Assembly (NCBI RefSeq): GCF_000377565.1
Contig: NZ_KB898356.1
Coordinates: 301,142 to 365,141 of the forward strand
Direction: 5' to 3'
Origin: Rhizobium sp. 2MFCol3.1
GTDB taxonomy: Bacteria; Pseudomonadota; Alphaproteobacteria; Rhizobiales; Rhizobiaceae
Length of the DNA: 64,000 nucleotides
The notes below the pieces were generated by a model that did no database searches, was not told the DNA's origin, and worked only from the letters and a program-made list of their open reading frames with translations. This document shows positions 39,345 through 48,654 of this stretch, one piece after another. Each line of letters begins with the position of its first letter. Position 1 is the first letter of the stretch. Both the position numbers and the translations under genes were made by a program.

Positions 39345-40526
39345 GTGCAGCGAAGAAGCGATGTGATCGTCATAGGCGCGGGCGCCGCCGGCATGATGTG
39401 CGCCATCCGCGCCGGGCAGCGCGGCCGCTCGGTGGTCGTGCTCGATCACGCCAAGGCGCCCGGCGACAAGATACGCATCTCCGGCGGCGGTCGCTGCAAC
39501 TTCACCAATATTCATGCCTCGCCGAAGAATTTCCTCTCGGCCAATCCGCACTTCAGTAAGTCGGCGCTCGCCCGCTTCACGCCATCGGACTTCGTCGCCA
39601 TGGTCGATCGCCACAGGATCGCCTGGCATGAGAAGACGCTCGGCCAGCTGTTTTGCGACGACAGCGCCAAGGACATCATCCGTATGCTGCTGGACGAGAT
39701 GCAGGCGGCGGGCGCAAGGCTCGAGCTGCGCACCGAGATCGTCGCCGTCGATAAGACCGAAGACGGCTTTCGCGTCTCCACCTCCGAGGGCGAGTATCAC
39801 GCAACCTCGCTGGTGATCGCCACCGGCGGCAAGTCGATCCCGAAAATGGGCGCGACCGGTTTCGCCTATCGCATCGCCGAACAGTTCGGCCTGCCCCTCA
39901 TCGAAACCCGCCCCGGCCTCGTGCCGCTGACGCTCGACCCGCAATTGCTCGAAAGCGTCGCCCCGCTCTCGGGGATCGCCGCCCCCGCCGAACTGCGCCA
40001 CGGCAAGACCGCCTTTCGCGAAGCGCTGCTCTTCACCCATCGCGGCCTCAGCGGCCCGGCCATCCTGCAGATCTCGTCCTACTGGCGCGAGGGCGACGAG
40101 ATCACCGTCGACATCGAGCCCGACATCGATCTCCTCGCACATTTGAAGGCGGCAAAGCAGGCGAACGGTCGGCAGTCGGCGCAGACAGCACTCGGCGAGG
40201 TGCTCCCCAAGCGTCTGGCGCAATATCTGACCGAGCGCGCCGGCGTCACCGGCAACATGGCTGACATGTCCGACAAGGTGCTGGTGCGCCTCGTCGATGC
40301 CGCACAGAACTGGACGATCAAGCCTTCGGGCTCCGAAGGCTACCGCACCGCTGAAGTCACGCTTGGCGGCATCGACACAGCAGCGCTCGATTCCCGCAGC
40401 ATGCAGGCCAAGGCAGTCCCCGGTCTCCACTTCATCGGCGAGTGCGTGGACGTGACCGGCTGGCTCGGCGGCTACAATTTCCAGTGGGCCTGGGCCTCGG
40501 GTGTCGCGGCTGGTGACAGTCTATAA
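39345..40526 (+). CDS. BaiN/HI0933-family NAD(P)/FAD-dependent oxidoreductase
   Basis: A 393-residue flavoprotein: VIVIGAGAAGMMCAIRAGQR (FAD), KIRISGGGRCNFTN (family hallmark), SLVIATGGKSIPKMGATGFA and a C-terminal CVDVTGWLGGYNFQWAWASG. The physiological substrate of this common family is unsettled. GTG 39345 has AAGGAA about 8 bp upstream. It is divergent from the PuuA-like gene, with a 126-bp shared promoter gap. Confidence 0.93.
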   Translation: MQRRSDVIVIGAGAAGMMCAIRAGQRGRSVVVLDHAKAPGDKIRISGGGRCNFTNIHASPKNFLSANPHFSKSALARFTPSDFVAMVDRHRIAWHEKTLGQLFCDDSAKDIIRMLLDEMQAAGARLELRTEIVAVDKTEDGFRVSTSEGEYHATSLVIATGGKSIPKMGATGFAYRIAEQFGLPLIETRPGLVPLTLDPQLLESVAPLSGIAAPAELRHGKTAFREALLFTHRGLSGPAILQISSYWREGDEITVDIEPDIDLLAHLKAAKQANGRQSAQTALGEVLPKRLAQYLTERAGVTGNMADMSDKVLVRLVDAAQNWTIKPSGSEGYRTAEVTLGGIDTAALDSRSMQAKAVPGLHFIGECVDVTGWLGGYNFQWAWASGVAAGDSL

Positions 40527-40690
40527 AGCTTATTCTTCGTAGAGATGAAACCAGTTGAAGGATTCAAGAGTTCTTAAGCAGGGTGCGCCATCCTGTCCCG
40601 ATGACGTGCTTAAATTGGCTTCCTAAATAAGGCTTTACGAGCACAGTCTTTTGTTGGATTGTTGTGACATAGAGAAGTGAGGTTCTGCAG

Positions 40691-40834
40691 ATGAACAAGA
40701 ACACACGACGCGCCCGCGCCATCGCAATTGCCAAGGCCCAGCCGGACACACGGCTTGTCGCAATCCGCTACTTCGTTCTGGCCGCCAGTGCCGCTGCCGC
40801 CGTCATGGCGCTCTTCCTTCCACGAATGCTCTAA
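40691..40834 (+). CDS. 47-residue predicted membrane microprotein
   Basis: A short ORF: 47 codons from ATG 40691 to TAA 40834, with GTGAGG about 8 bp upstream. A basic N-terminus (MNKNTRRARAIAIAKAQPDT) is followed by one hydrophobic helix at about 27-43 (YFVLAASAAAAVMALFLP), so it should sit in the inner membrane with the N-terminus inside. Codon use is like that of neighbours (GC-rich third positions). I do not recognise a family. Confidence 0.6.
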   Translation: MNKNTRRARAIAIAKAQPDTRLVAIRYFVLAASAAAAVMALFLPRML

Positions 40835-40983
40835 GGCACTCCCTTTAAGACAACGAGACCTTGCGGCGCACCGATGCGCCTGCACTATAAGCGCGCGAAC
40901 GCCCGGTTTGCTGTGATATCCGGCTACCTAAGCTTATATAAAAATTAACGCATCTTCGGCAAAGCTTTAGTATGACTTATGGG

Positions 40984-41005
40984 CGCCTCGCTTTTTTGCG
41001 GGGCG
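40984..41005. repeat. Hairpin in the leader of the first chemoreceptor gene
   Basis: 8-bp stem CGCCTCGC/GCGGGGCG (one G-U pair) with a T6 loop, in the 300-bp gene-free stretch 40835-41134. The T run is in the loop, so it is not a normal terminator. The rest of this stretch is AT-rich around 40920-40975 and probably holds the receptor promoter. Confidence 0.5.
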
Positions 41006-41134
41006 TGACAGGCAATGATTGCCGTCCGAGCATGCGCTCGCGATCCCCCATTGTTCCAAAATGTTCGATGCACTCAGCCGACGCGCAATCTCGCCGCCGG
41101 TGGGAGGAGTGGTGTATGGAAGGCCGGAACCCCC

Positions 41135-43663
41135 ATGTTTATTGACAGGATTCTTTCCCGTTTCAGGATCAAGACAAAGGTCCTCATCTTCGTCTTGCCG
41201 TTTGTTTTAAGCATTTCAGCAGTCGGCTTCACCGGCCTTTATGCGTCCGGCCTGCTTCAGGGCCGAATGGAGATCTCCAACAGCGTTCTTCAGTCGCTGA
41301 GCGGTTTCAAGGATCTCTTCGGCTCCATGGACGATTTCCTGCGCGTGACCAATGAGGAAGCGCGCGACAAGCTCTACGCAGATGTCTCCACGCAGCATGC
41401 GACGCTGAGCGCCACGCTGAAGCAGATCGGCGACAATGCCGGCCGCGCCAATCTGCAGGCGGCCACCGATGGCACCTCCGGTATCTCCGACACGGTCGGC
41501 AAGCTCTGGACCCTGCACGAACAGGAAGTCGCCCTGCGCAAGTCGATCGACGAAGCGCAGAAGGTGATGATCTCCAGCCGCTTCAACGTCAATTACGACG
41601 CCCAGCAGCTGCAGGAAAACATTCGCAACGACGAAGGCAACGCCACCGCGACGCTGCGCGCCGCCGACCGGCTCCTGAAGGGCGGCGATGCGCTGGCAAC
41701 CGTGATGGCCGATTTCGGCAAGGCGCAACTGCCGGCCGACAAGCTCAAGGTGGTTACCGACGCGCTCCCGGGCATCCTGAAAGCCCAGCGCCTGATCGAG
41801 ATCTCCGTTCCGCAGAACCAGAAGAGCATGACGCAGTCGCTCGCTCAGACGATCAGCGACGTGAAGGCGCAGGCGACCGCCGCCGACGCCGGCACCGATG
41901 AGGCGATCGCCAATCTCGGACGTCTCGTTTCGCGCTTCCGCCAGATGTCGACCTACACCCAGCTGACCGCGACGCAGATGATGCGTGCCGCCACGACCAC
42001 CTTCGTCGAGCTCGACAGCCGCATCGCCCAGACCAACTCCGTGCTGGAAGATACGCGCCGCCTCGAAAGCGCGATCTATTCGCTGCAGCTGGTCCTCGGC
42101 GAATTCGCCGCCAAGCCGGACAAGGACAACCGCGTTCGCCTGCACCAGGAAATCGCCACCCTCGGCACCAACCTCAATACGCTGCTCGCCAGCGCCAAGG
42201 GCATGAACTTCGCCGAGGATATCGTCGCCGCCATGTCGCCGGCGCTTGCCTCGATGGACAAGGATGCCGAAAGCCTCGTCGCTACCATTGAGCAGCGCGT
42301 CGCCGACTACGCCTCCGCCCGCACGCAGCTGAACGCCGTCTGGGGCGAACTCACCGCCTTTGCCGAATTGCAGAAGCAGACGGCCGGCGTCGAACGCACC
42401 CAGGCCAATGGCATCTCCGTTCTCACAACCGGTCTCGGCATCCTGCTTTCGGTTGTCGGCGGCATCGCGCTTGTCCTGACCCTGCAGCGGCCGATCGGCC
42501 AGATCACGTCAGCCATGCGCCGCATCGCCGATGGCGCGCTCGACACCAGCATCTCGGGTGAACAGCGCCACGACGAAATCGGCGACATGGCCCGCGCGCT
42601 CGGCATCTTCAAGGAAAACGCAATATCCAAGATCCGCATCGAGGAGCAGAGCGACGAAGAGCGCGCCGCTTCCGAGCATGAGCGCCAGCGCAACGACGCC
42701 GAAAAGCGCGAGATGGACCGCCAGATCGAGTTTGCCGTCAATGCGCTTGCATCTGGTCTCGAGCGCATGTCGCAGGGCGATATCTCGACCACGATCGACA
42801 CGCCCTTTATCGGCCGCCTCGAACAGCTTCGTCAGGATTTCAACGGCTCGATGATGCGCCTCCAGGCGACCATGAGCCAGATCCGCGACAACGTCGAAAT
42901 GATCCAGGGCAATGGCAACCAGATGGCCCAGTCCGCCGAGGATCTCGCCAAGCGCACCGAAAACCAGGCCGCCTCGCTGGAAGAGACGGCAGCCGCCGTA
43001 GACCAGATCACCGTCACCGTGCGTTCGTCCGCCGAACGCGCCAAGGAGGCCGATCAGGTCGTGCGCCAGGCCAAGCGCAGCGCCGATGATTCCGCCACCG
43101 TCGTCAACAATGCGATCGACGCGATGACGCGCATCGAGGAAGCCTCGCAGCAGATCGAGCAGATCATCGGCGTCATCGACGAGATCGCCTTCCAGACCAA
43201 CCTTCTGGCGCTCAACGCCGGCATCGAGGCTGCGCGCGCTGGGGAAGCTGGCAAGGGCTTCGCCGTCGTCGCCATGGAAGTCCGCGAACTCGCGCAGCGC
43301 TCCGCCGCTGCCGCACAGGAGATCAAGGGGCTGATCAACAAGTCGACCAACGAGGTGAACTCCGGTTCGCAGTTCGTGCAGCAGACTGGCACGGTCTTGG
43401 CAAAGATCAGCACGCAGATCGTCGCCATCAGCGAGCATGTCGAAGTCATCGCTCGCGCCAGCCACGATCAGTCCGGCGCGCTGCAGGAGGTCAACACCAC
43501 GGTCAACCAGATGGACCAGATGACCCAGCAGAATGCCGCGATGGTCGAGGAAACCACGGCCGCCAGCCGCGAGCTCGCCAACGAAGCCGACGCTCTGCTT
43601 GGTCTCATCAGGCAGTTCAAGATCGACCGCGGCAGCCAGGAAAAGGTCTACCGCGCCGCCTGA
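41135..43663 (+). CDS. Methyl-accepting chemotaxis protein with long helical sensor domain
   Basis: An 842-residue chemoreceptor: membrane helix 1 (about 15-38), a long helical sensor region (about 40-425), helix 2 (about 427-450), HAMP (QRPIGQITSAMRRIADGALD), a second HAMP-like segment, and the methyl-accepting signalling domain with the hairpin tip [20 protein letters not shown] near residue 682. It signals through CheA/CheW. The sensor region is much larger than the 150-residue four-helix type and has no recognised ligand fold. ATG 41135 opens the first membrane helix. There is no CheR-binding pentapeptide at the end. Confidence 0.94.
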   Translation: MFIDRILSRFRIKTKVLIFVLPFVLSISAVGFTGLYASGLLQGRMEISNSVLQSLSGFKDLFGSMDDFLRVTNEEARDKLYADVSTQHATLSATLKQIGDNAGRANLQAATDGTSGISDTVGKLWTLHEQEVALRKSIDEAQKVMISSRFNVNYDAQQLQENIRNDEGNATATLRAADRLLKGGDALATVMADFGKAQLPADKLKVVTDALPGILKAQRLIEISVPQNQKSMTQSLAQTISDVKAQATAADAGTDEAIANLGRLVSRFRQMSTYTQLTATQMMRAATTTFVELDSRIAQTNSVLEDTRRLESAIYSLQLVLGEFAAKPDKDNRVRLHQEIATLGTNLNTLLASAKGMNFAEDIVAAMSPALASMDKDAESLVATIEQRVADYASARTQLNAVWGELTAFAELQKQTAGVERTQANGISVLTTGLGILLSVVGGIALVLTLQRPIGQITSAMRRIADGALDTSISGEQRHDEIGDMARALGIFKENAISKIRIEEQSDEERAASEHERQRNDAEKREMDRQIEFAVNALASGLERMSQGDISTTIDTPFIGRLEQLRQDFNGSMMRLQATMSQIRDNVEMIQGNGNQMAQSAEDLAKRTENQAASLEETAAAVDQITVTVRSSAERAKEADQVVRQAKRSADDSATVVNNAIDAMTRIEEASQQIEQIIGVIDEIAFQTNLLALNAGIEAARAGEAGKGFAVVAMEVRELAQRSAAAAQEIKGLINKSTNEVNSGSQFVQQTGTVLAKISTQIVAISEHVEVIARASHDQSGALQEVNTTVNQMDQMTQQNAAMVEETTAASRELANEADALLGLIRQFKIDRGSQEKVYRAA

Positions 43664-43694
43664 TCGCGGCCAATATTATCGAGGCGAACATGCG

Positions 43695-43716
43695 ATGGCT
43701 CCGGTGACGGAGCCAT
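43695..43716 (+). terminator. Hairpin after the first chemoreceptor gene
   Basis: Perfect 9-bp stem ATGGCTCCG/CGGAGCCAT with a GTGA tetraloop, 31 bp after the stop, followed by TTGCGTTT. A probable but weak terminator. Confidence 0.65.
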
Positions 43717-43860
43717 TTGCGTTTCCAGGGCATGGTGGACATGCAGGAAATCATCCATGCATTTTCGCTTCGCCGGACATGATGCTTGTCAGTTTCGATA
43801 GGATTTATTTTAAAACTTTAGCATTAAAACTTGTCCCGATTAGTATTCAGGGGTCTTTGT

Positions 43861-45711
43861 ATGCTTCGTTTTTTCTCTGCGTCTATTGTCCGGCAGATCG
43901 TCGCGATCACGCTTGCTCTTCTGGTGTTCAGTACAGCGGCGATTGTTTCTGTAACATACTACAATCTTAGCGCGTACGTCATGACCAGCGCGGTCACCGA
44001 TGCGAAGGACGCAAGCCGCGCCATGGCGGTGCTCTATGCGGCCGGTGATCAGGCGGCGAAGGTCGATGTTCGCGACAACAAGCTCGTGGCCGTCAGCGAA
44101 GAGAAGCTGCCATCGTCGCTCACCGATCATGCTCTCGTCGATCGCACCGCCGCCTCCATCGCGGGCTACGCCACGGTGTTCGAGCGTCAGGGCGGCGATT
44201 TCGTCCGCATCTCGACCAACGTGAAGAAGGAAAACGGCGAGCGTGCCGTCGGCACCAAGCTGGCTGCCGGCCATCCGGCGCAGGCGGTTCTTGCAAAGGG
44301 CGAGGCTTATTACGGCCCGGCCGATCTCTTCGGCAAGAAGTTCATGACCGGCTACTTCCCGGTCAAGAGTGCTGCGGGCGCCACCGTTGGTGTGCTCTTC
44401 ATCGGCATTCCGATGGAAGTCTACTATAGCAGCCTGCAGCAGCTCCTGACCTTGGTGGTCGGCGTCGGCCTCGCGGTCCTGCTGATCGTCGGCGTCATCG
44501 CCTACTTCGCGATCCGCGCCACCATCCGTCCGCTCGAGACGCTGACGGGCGCCATCAACACGATCTCGTCTGGCAATCTCGACACGAAGATTCCCTGCAC
44601 CGAGAAGGAGAACGAGTTCGGCGCGATCGGCAAGGCGCTCGCTTTGTTCCAGGACGGCGCCCGCGCCCGGCTCACGCTGGAAACGCAGGCCGCAGAGCAG
44701 CGCGCCTTCAGCGACGCAGAGCGCAGCCGCAACGACGCCGAAAAGCGCACGCTCGACGACCAGATCCAGTTTGCCGTTACCGAGCTCGCGGCCGGTCTTG
44801 GCCGCCTGTCGCGCGGCGATGTCTCGGAAACGATCGAGACTCCTTTCGTCGGCCGGCTTGAACAGCTGCGCGTTGATTTCAACGCCTCGCTGGAACGCCT
44901 GCAGGATACGCTCTCGCGCATCCGCGACAACGCGGCGACGATCCACCGCAATTCCGGCTCCATGCTCAACTCTGCCGATGAGCTCTCCAAGCGCACCGAA
45001 GCCCAGGCCGCAAGCCTGGAGGAAACCGCTGCTGCCGTGGAAGAGATCACCGTCACCGTCCGATCGTCGGCCGAACGCGCCCGCGAGGCAAACAGCGCCG
45101 TCATCGTCACCAAGAAGACCGCGGACAGCTCGACTGTCGTGGTTGGCGATACGGTTGCCGCGATGGACCGCATCGAAGCCGCATCCAAGCAGATCGAGCA
45201 GATCATCGAGGTGATCGACGACATCGCCTTCCAGACCAACCTGTTGGCGCTGAACGCCGGCATCGAGGCGGCGCGCGCCGGTGAAGCCGGCAAGGGCTTT
45301 GCCGTCGTCGCCATGGAAGTGCGTGAACTTGCCCAGCGCTCGGCCGATGCCGCGCGCGAGATCAAGAGCCTGATCGAAACCTCGACCCGCGAAGTCGCGG
45401 CAGGTTCGGGACTGGTCCAGAAGACCGGCTCGGTGCTGGCCTCGATCAGCAGCGAGATCATCGCGATCAGCAAGCACGTCGAAACCATCGCCACCGCCAG
45501 CGCCGACCAGTCGGCCGCCCTGCAGGAAGTCAACAGCTCTGTCAACGCGATGGATCAGATGACGCAAAAGAACGCGGCCATGGTCGAGGATACCACCGAG
45601 CAGAGCCGCCAGCTGGCGAGTGAAGCCGATGCGCTCATGTCGCTGATACAGCAGTTCCGCATCGATGCGTCTTCGGCGCCCCAGCAGATCCGCATGCGAA
45701 ACGCGGCCTGA
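43861..45711 (+). CDS. Methyl-accepting chemotaxis protein with Cache sensor domain
   Basis: A 616-residue chemoreceptor: helix 1 (about 9-30), a periplasmic single-Cache-type domain (about 35-190, with [20 protein letters not shown] and [20 protein letters not shown]), helix 2 (about 195-218), HAMP, and a signalling domain with [20 protein letters not shown]. The cytoplasmic half is closely similar to that of the preceding receptor, so a tandem duplication followed by sensor exchange is likely. AGGGG lies before ATG 43861. It ends at a clear terminator. Confidence 0.94.
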   Translation: MLRFFSASIVRQIVAITLALLVFSTAAIVSVTYYNLSAYVMTSAVTDAKDASRAMAVLYAAGDQAAKVDVRDNKLVAVSEEKLPSSLTDHALVDRTAASIAGYATVFERQGGDFVRISTNVKKENGERAVGTKLAAGHPAQAVLAKGEAYYGPADLFGKKFMTGYFPVKSAAGATVGVLFIGIPMEVYYSSLQQLLTLVVGVGLAVLLIVGVIAYFAIRATIRPLETLTGAINTISSGNLDTKIPCTEKENEFGAIGKALALFQDGARARLTLETQAAEQRAFSDAERSRNDAEKRTLDDQIQFAVTELAAGLGRLSRGDVSETIETPFVGRLEQLRVDFNASLERLQDTLSRIRDNAATIHRNSGSMLNSADELSKRTEAQAASLEETAAAVEEITVTVRSSAERAREANSAVIVTKKTADSSTVVVGDTVAAMDRIEAASKQIEQIIEVIDDIAFQTNLLALNAGIEAARAGEAGKGFAVVAMEVRELAQRSADAAREIKSLIETSTREVAAGSGLVQKTGSVLASISSEIIAISKHVETIATASADQSAALQEVNSSVNAMDQMTQKNAAMVEDTTEQSRQLASEADALMSLIQQFRIDASSAPQQIRMRNAA

Positions 45712-45919
45712 TATCTTTGCCATCAGGTTTGATCATCGAAGGGCTGCCCGTTGGGCGGCCCTTTTTCGTGGGTAGCAGGGCGAGAAGGCGAGCGGCGAAG
45801 CGCTCAAGCTTCGATTGCCCGTAGCCTTGATAGAAGGCTTCTTCGGCCCGCGCCGAATACCTGTCGCAATTCCTCTGGCCGAGCTCCGCAAGCTGCGTGA
45901 AGGCGATCAACTCAATCAT
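45635..45919 (-). CDS. Doubtful small ORF, antisense to the chemoreceptor 3' end
   Basis: A 94-residue ORF with AAAGGA 7 bp before ATG 45919. Residues 1-50 ([20 protein letters not shown] and [20 protein letters not shown]) look protein-like, but the second half runs through the + strand terminator and the end of the chemoreceptor gene, where coding sense is imposed by the other strand. It is divergent from the LysR gene 89 bp away. It may be a real small gene, a decayed one, or chance. Confidence 0.3.
   Translation of the reverse strand: MIELIAFTQLAELGQRNCDRYSARAEEAFYQGYGQSKLERFAARLLALLPTKKGRPTGSPSMIKPDGKDIRPRFACGSAGAPKTHRCGTAVSAT
45739..45766 (+). terminator. Rho-independent terminator after the Cache chemoreceptor
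   Basis: 11-bp stem AAGGGCTGCCC/GGGCGGCCCTT with one G-U pair, a GTT loop, and a TTTTT tail, 27 bp after the stop. Confidence 0.9.
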
Positions 45920-46008
45920 GACCATGTCCTTTCCGAGTGAAGATGGACACAGGGTATTCGTCAAAATTCGCTTCATAAACGCAAGAAATCCCATTATGTT
46001 TTTCGCTC

Positions 46009-46878
46009 ATGAAAAGCACGCAATGGGATTCCTTTCAGCTCTTTCTGCAGGTGGCGCGCCTCGGCGGTCTGACGGGAGCGGCTGCCGCAAGCGAGCTCAG
46101 CCCCGCCACGATCGGCCGGCGGATGCTTGATCTCGAGCAGGAGATCGGCCGAACCCTGTTTTCCCGCAGCCAGACCGGCTACCGGCTGACGCCGGATGGC
46201 CAGGCTCTGCTCGAACATTTGAAGGACATGGAAGCCGCCGCCCGCAAGGTCGATGCCTGGCGCCAGGCAAGCAGCGTTGGAGCGACCGTACGGATCGCCG
46301 CCGGCACCTGGGTCGCCTGGCTGATGGCCGAGAATTTTGGCGCCGTCCGCATGCCCGGCGACCATTTCGCGGTGTCGCTGACGATAGGCGAGGCGCGCGC
46401 CAACCTGAACTACCGCGAGATCGATATCGGCATCCGCGCCTTCAAGCCGGAGGAAAACAATCTCGCCGCGCGGCTGTTGGGGGAGGTGGCCTACGCCGTC
46501 TATGCCAGGCGCAATGCCGGCGAACAGGAAGAGCGCTGGCTGGCTGTCGGAGAAGAGGATGCGATCTCCAACTATCTGCGCTGGCCGCACCGCAATGCTG
46601 GAGGTGCCATCGTCGCCACCGTCAATCGCCCGCGCTCGCTGCTCGATCTCGTTCGCGCCGGCGCCGGCAAGGCGGTGCTGCCCTGTTTCGTCGGCGATCT
46701 TGATCCAGACCTGCAGCGCCTCGGCTCGGAACTACCGGACCTGCGCCACCAGCAGTGGATCGTCATGAACAACGAAGACCGGCATCGCCAGGAGATCCGT
46801 ACCGTCGCCGATCGCATGACCAAGCTGTTGAAAAGTTACAGCGATCTTTTCGCGGGAAAGCGCCCCAGCCGAAGCTGA
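46009..46878 (+). CDS. LysR-family transcriptional regulator
   Basis: A 289-residue regulator: N-terminal winged helix-turn-helix (FLQVARLGGLTGAAAASELS then PATIGRRMLDLEQEIGRTLF) and a shortened effector-binding domain (about 90-285). There is no obvious partner operon: upstream lies only a doubtful antisense ORF, and downstream a convergent small gene. Target and ligand cannot be told. Confidence 0.92.
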   Translation: MKSTQWDSFQLFLQVARLGGLTGAAAASELSPATIGRRMLDLEQEIGRTLFSRSQTGYRLTPDGQALLEHLKDMEAAARKVDAWRQASSVGATVRIAAGTWVAWLMAENFGAVRMPGDHFAVSLTIGEARANLNYREIDIGIRAFKPEENNLAARLLGEVAYAVYARRNAGEQEERWLAVGEEDAISNYLRWPHRNAGGAIVATVNRPRSLLDLVRAGAGKAVLPCFVGDLDPDLQRLGSELPDLRHQQWIVMNNEDRHRQEIRTVADRMTKLLKSYSDLFAGKRPSRS

Positions 46879-46885
46879 GGCGCCG

Positions 46886-46928
46886 TGTTGCAGGCGGATT
46901 GGGGGCTAGTCAGCTCCGGCCTGCAACA
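46886..46928. terminator. Long hairpin between convergent lysR and small gene
   Basis: Outer 10-bp perfect inverted repeat TGTTGCAGGC/GCCTGCAACA enclosing an inner GGGGCT/AGCTCC stem. It includes the last codons and stop of the 78-aa gene. There is no T tract on either side, so ending may be Rho-assisted or it may act as a decay barrier. Confidence 0.6.
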
Positions 46929-47146
46929 ATGACGGGGATCAACAGGTCACCCCAGTTTCCATCGCCGCCGTGATGGCGGGCAGATCGCACGATCTCGACC
47001 GAAACGCCGGCATCGACCGCCTTCATGACCGACTGGTTCAGCCGGTGCAGATCATTGGCGAGCATGCGGATCATGCCCTGCTGATCCGGTGTCATGCTGG
47101 TGGATTGTTCCTCTGCGCGTTCCTTGACGCGTGCAAGCGTAGGCAT
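46910..47146 (-). CDS. Small protein co-transcribed with aceA
   Basis: A 78-residue soluble protein (RVKERAEEQSTSMTPDQQGM; ANDLHRLNQSVMKAVDAGVS; ending in DLLIPVIVAGRS). A very strong ribosome site, AAGGAGGAG, lies before the ATG, and the gene starts 24 bp after the aceA stop, so it is the second gene of an aceA operon. I recall small conserved hypothetical genes at this place in other Rhizobiaceae but no function. The helical first half and short hydrophobic end suggest a small regulatory or binding protein; that is a guess. Confidence 0.85.
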   Translation of the reverse strand: MPTLARVKERAEEQSTSMTPDQQGMIRMLANDLHRLNQSVMKAVDAGVSVEIVRSARHHGGDGNWGDLLIPVIVAGRS

Positions 47147-47170
47147 GGTCTTCTCCTCCTTTGAACGATG

Positions 47171-48460
<1,290 letters not shown>

Positions 48461-48582
48461 GTCTTCCTCCTTGCATAACATCATGGCCGTCTGGCTGATT
48501 GACAGGATTTACAAATCATCGGGAAGTGGCCAGAGTTAACCGGAGAAACGCGATACAATAAGGGTCGTGATGCAAAGGACGT

Positions 48583-48607
48583 GACAAGTTTGGACAGTAA
48601 ATTTGTC
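48583..48607. promoter_or_regulatory. Candidate operator in the aceA/regulator divergent promoter
   Basis: Inverted repeat GACAAGTTT-N7-AAATTTGTC (8 of 9 pairs), 47 bp before the regulator start. Related A/T-rich words TTTACAAA (48508-48515) and its complement TTTGTAAA (48612-48619) lie in the same 194-bp gap. They are good candidates for binding by the divergent regulator. Confidence 0.55.
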
Positions 48608-48654
48608 AAGTTTTGTAAATTCTTTGATCCGGATATTCTGTAAAGGATTGTCAC

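Noticed and set aside
39219..40430. Upstream in-frame extension of the glutamine-synthetase-like gene across the flavoprotein gene
   Set aside because: The reading frame happens to be open, but the family N-terminus and ATG at 39218 mark the start, and the extension is antisense to the BaiN-type gene.
43840..45723. 627-codon - strand ORF opposite the Cache chemoreceptor
   Set aside because: Composition is His/Arg/Gly/Asp-rich as expected for antisense of a chemoreceptor; no domain.
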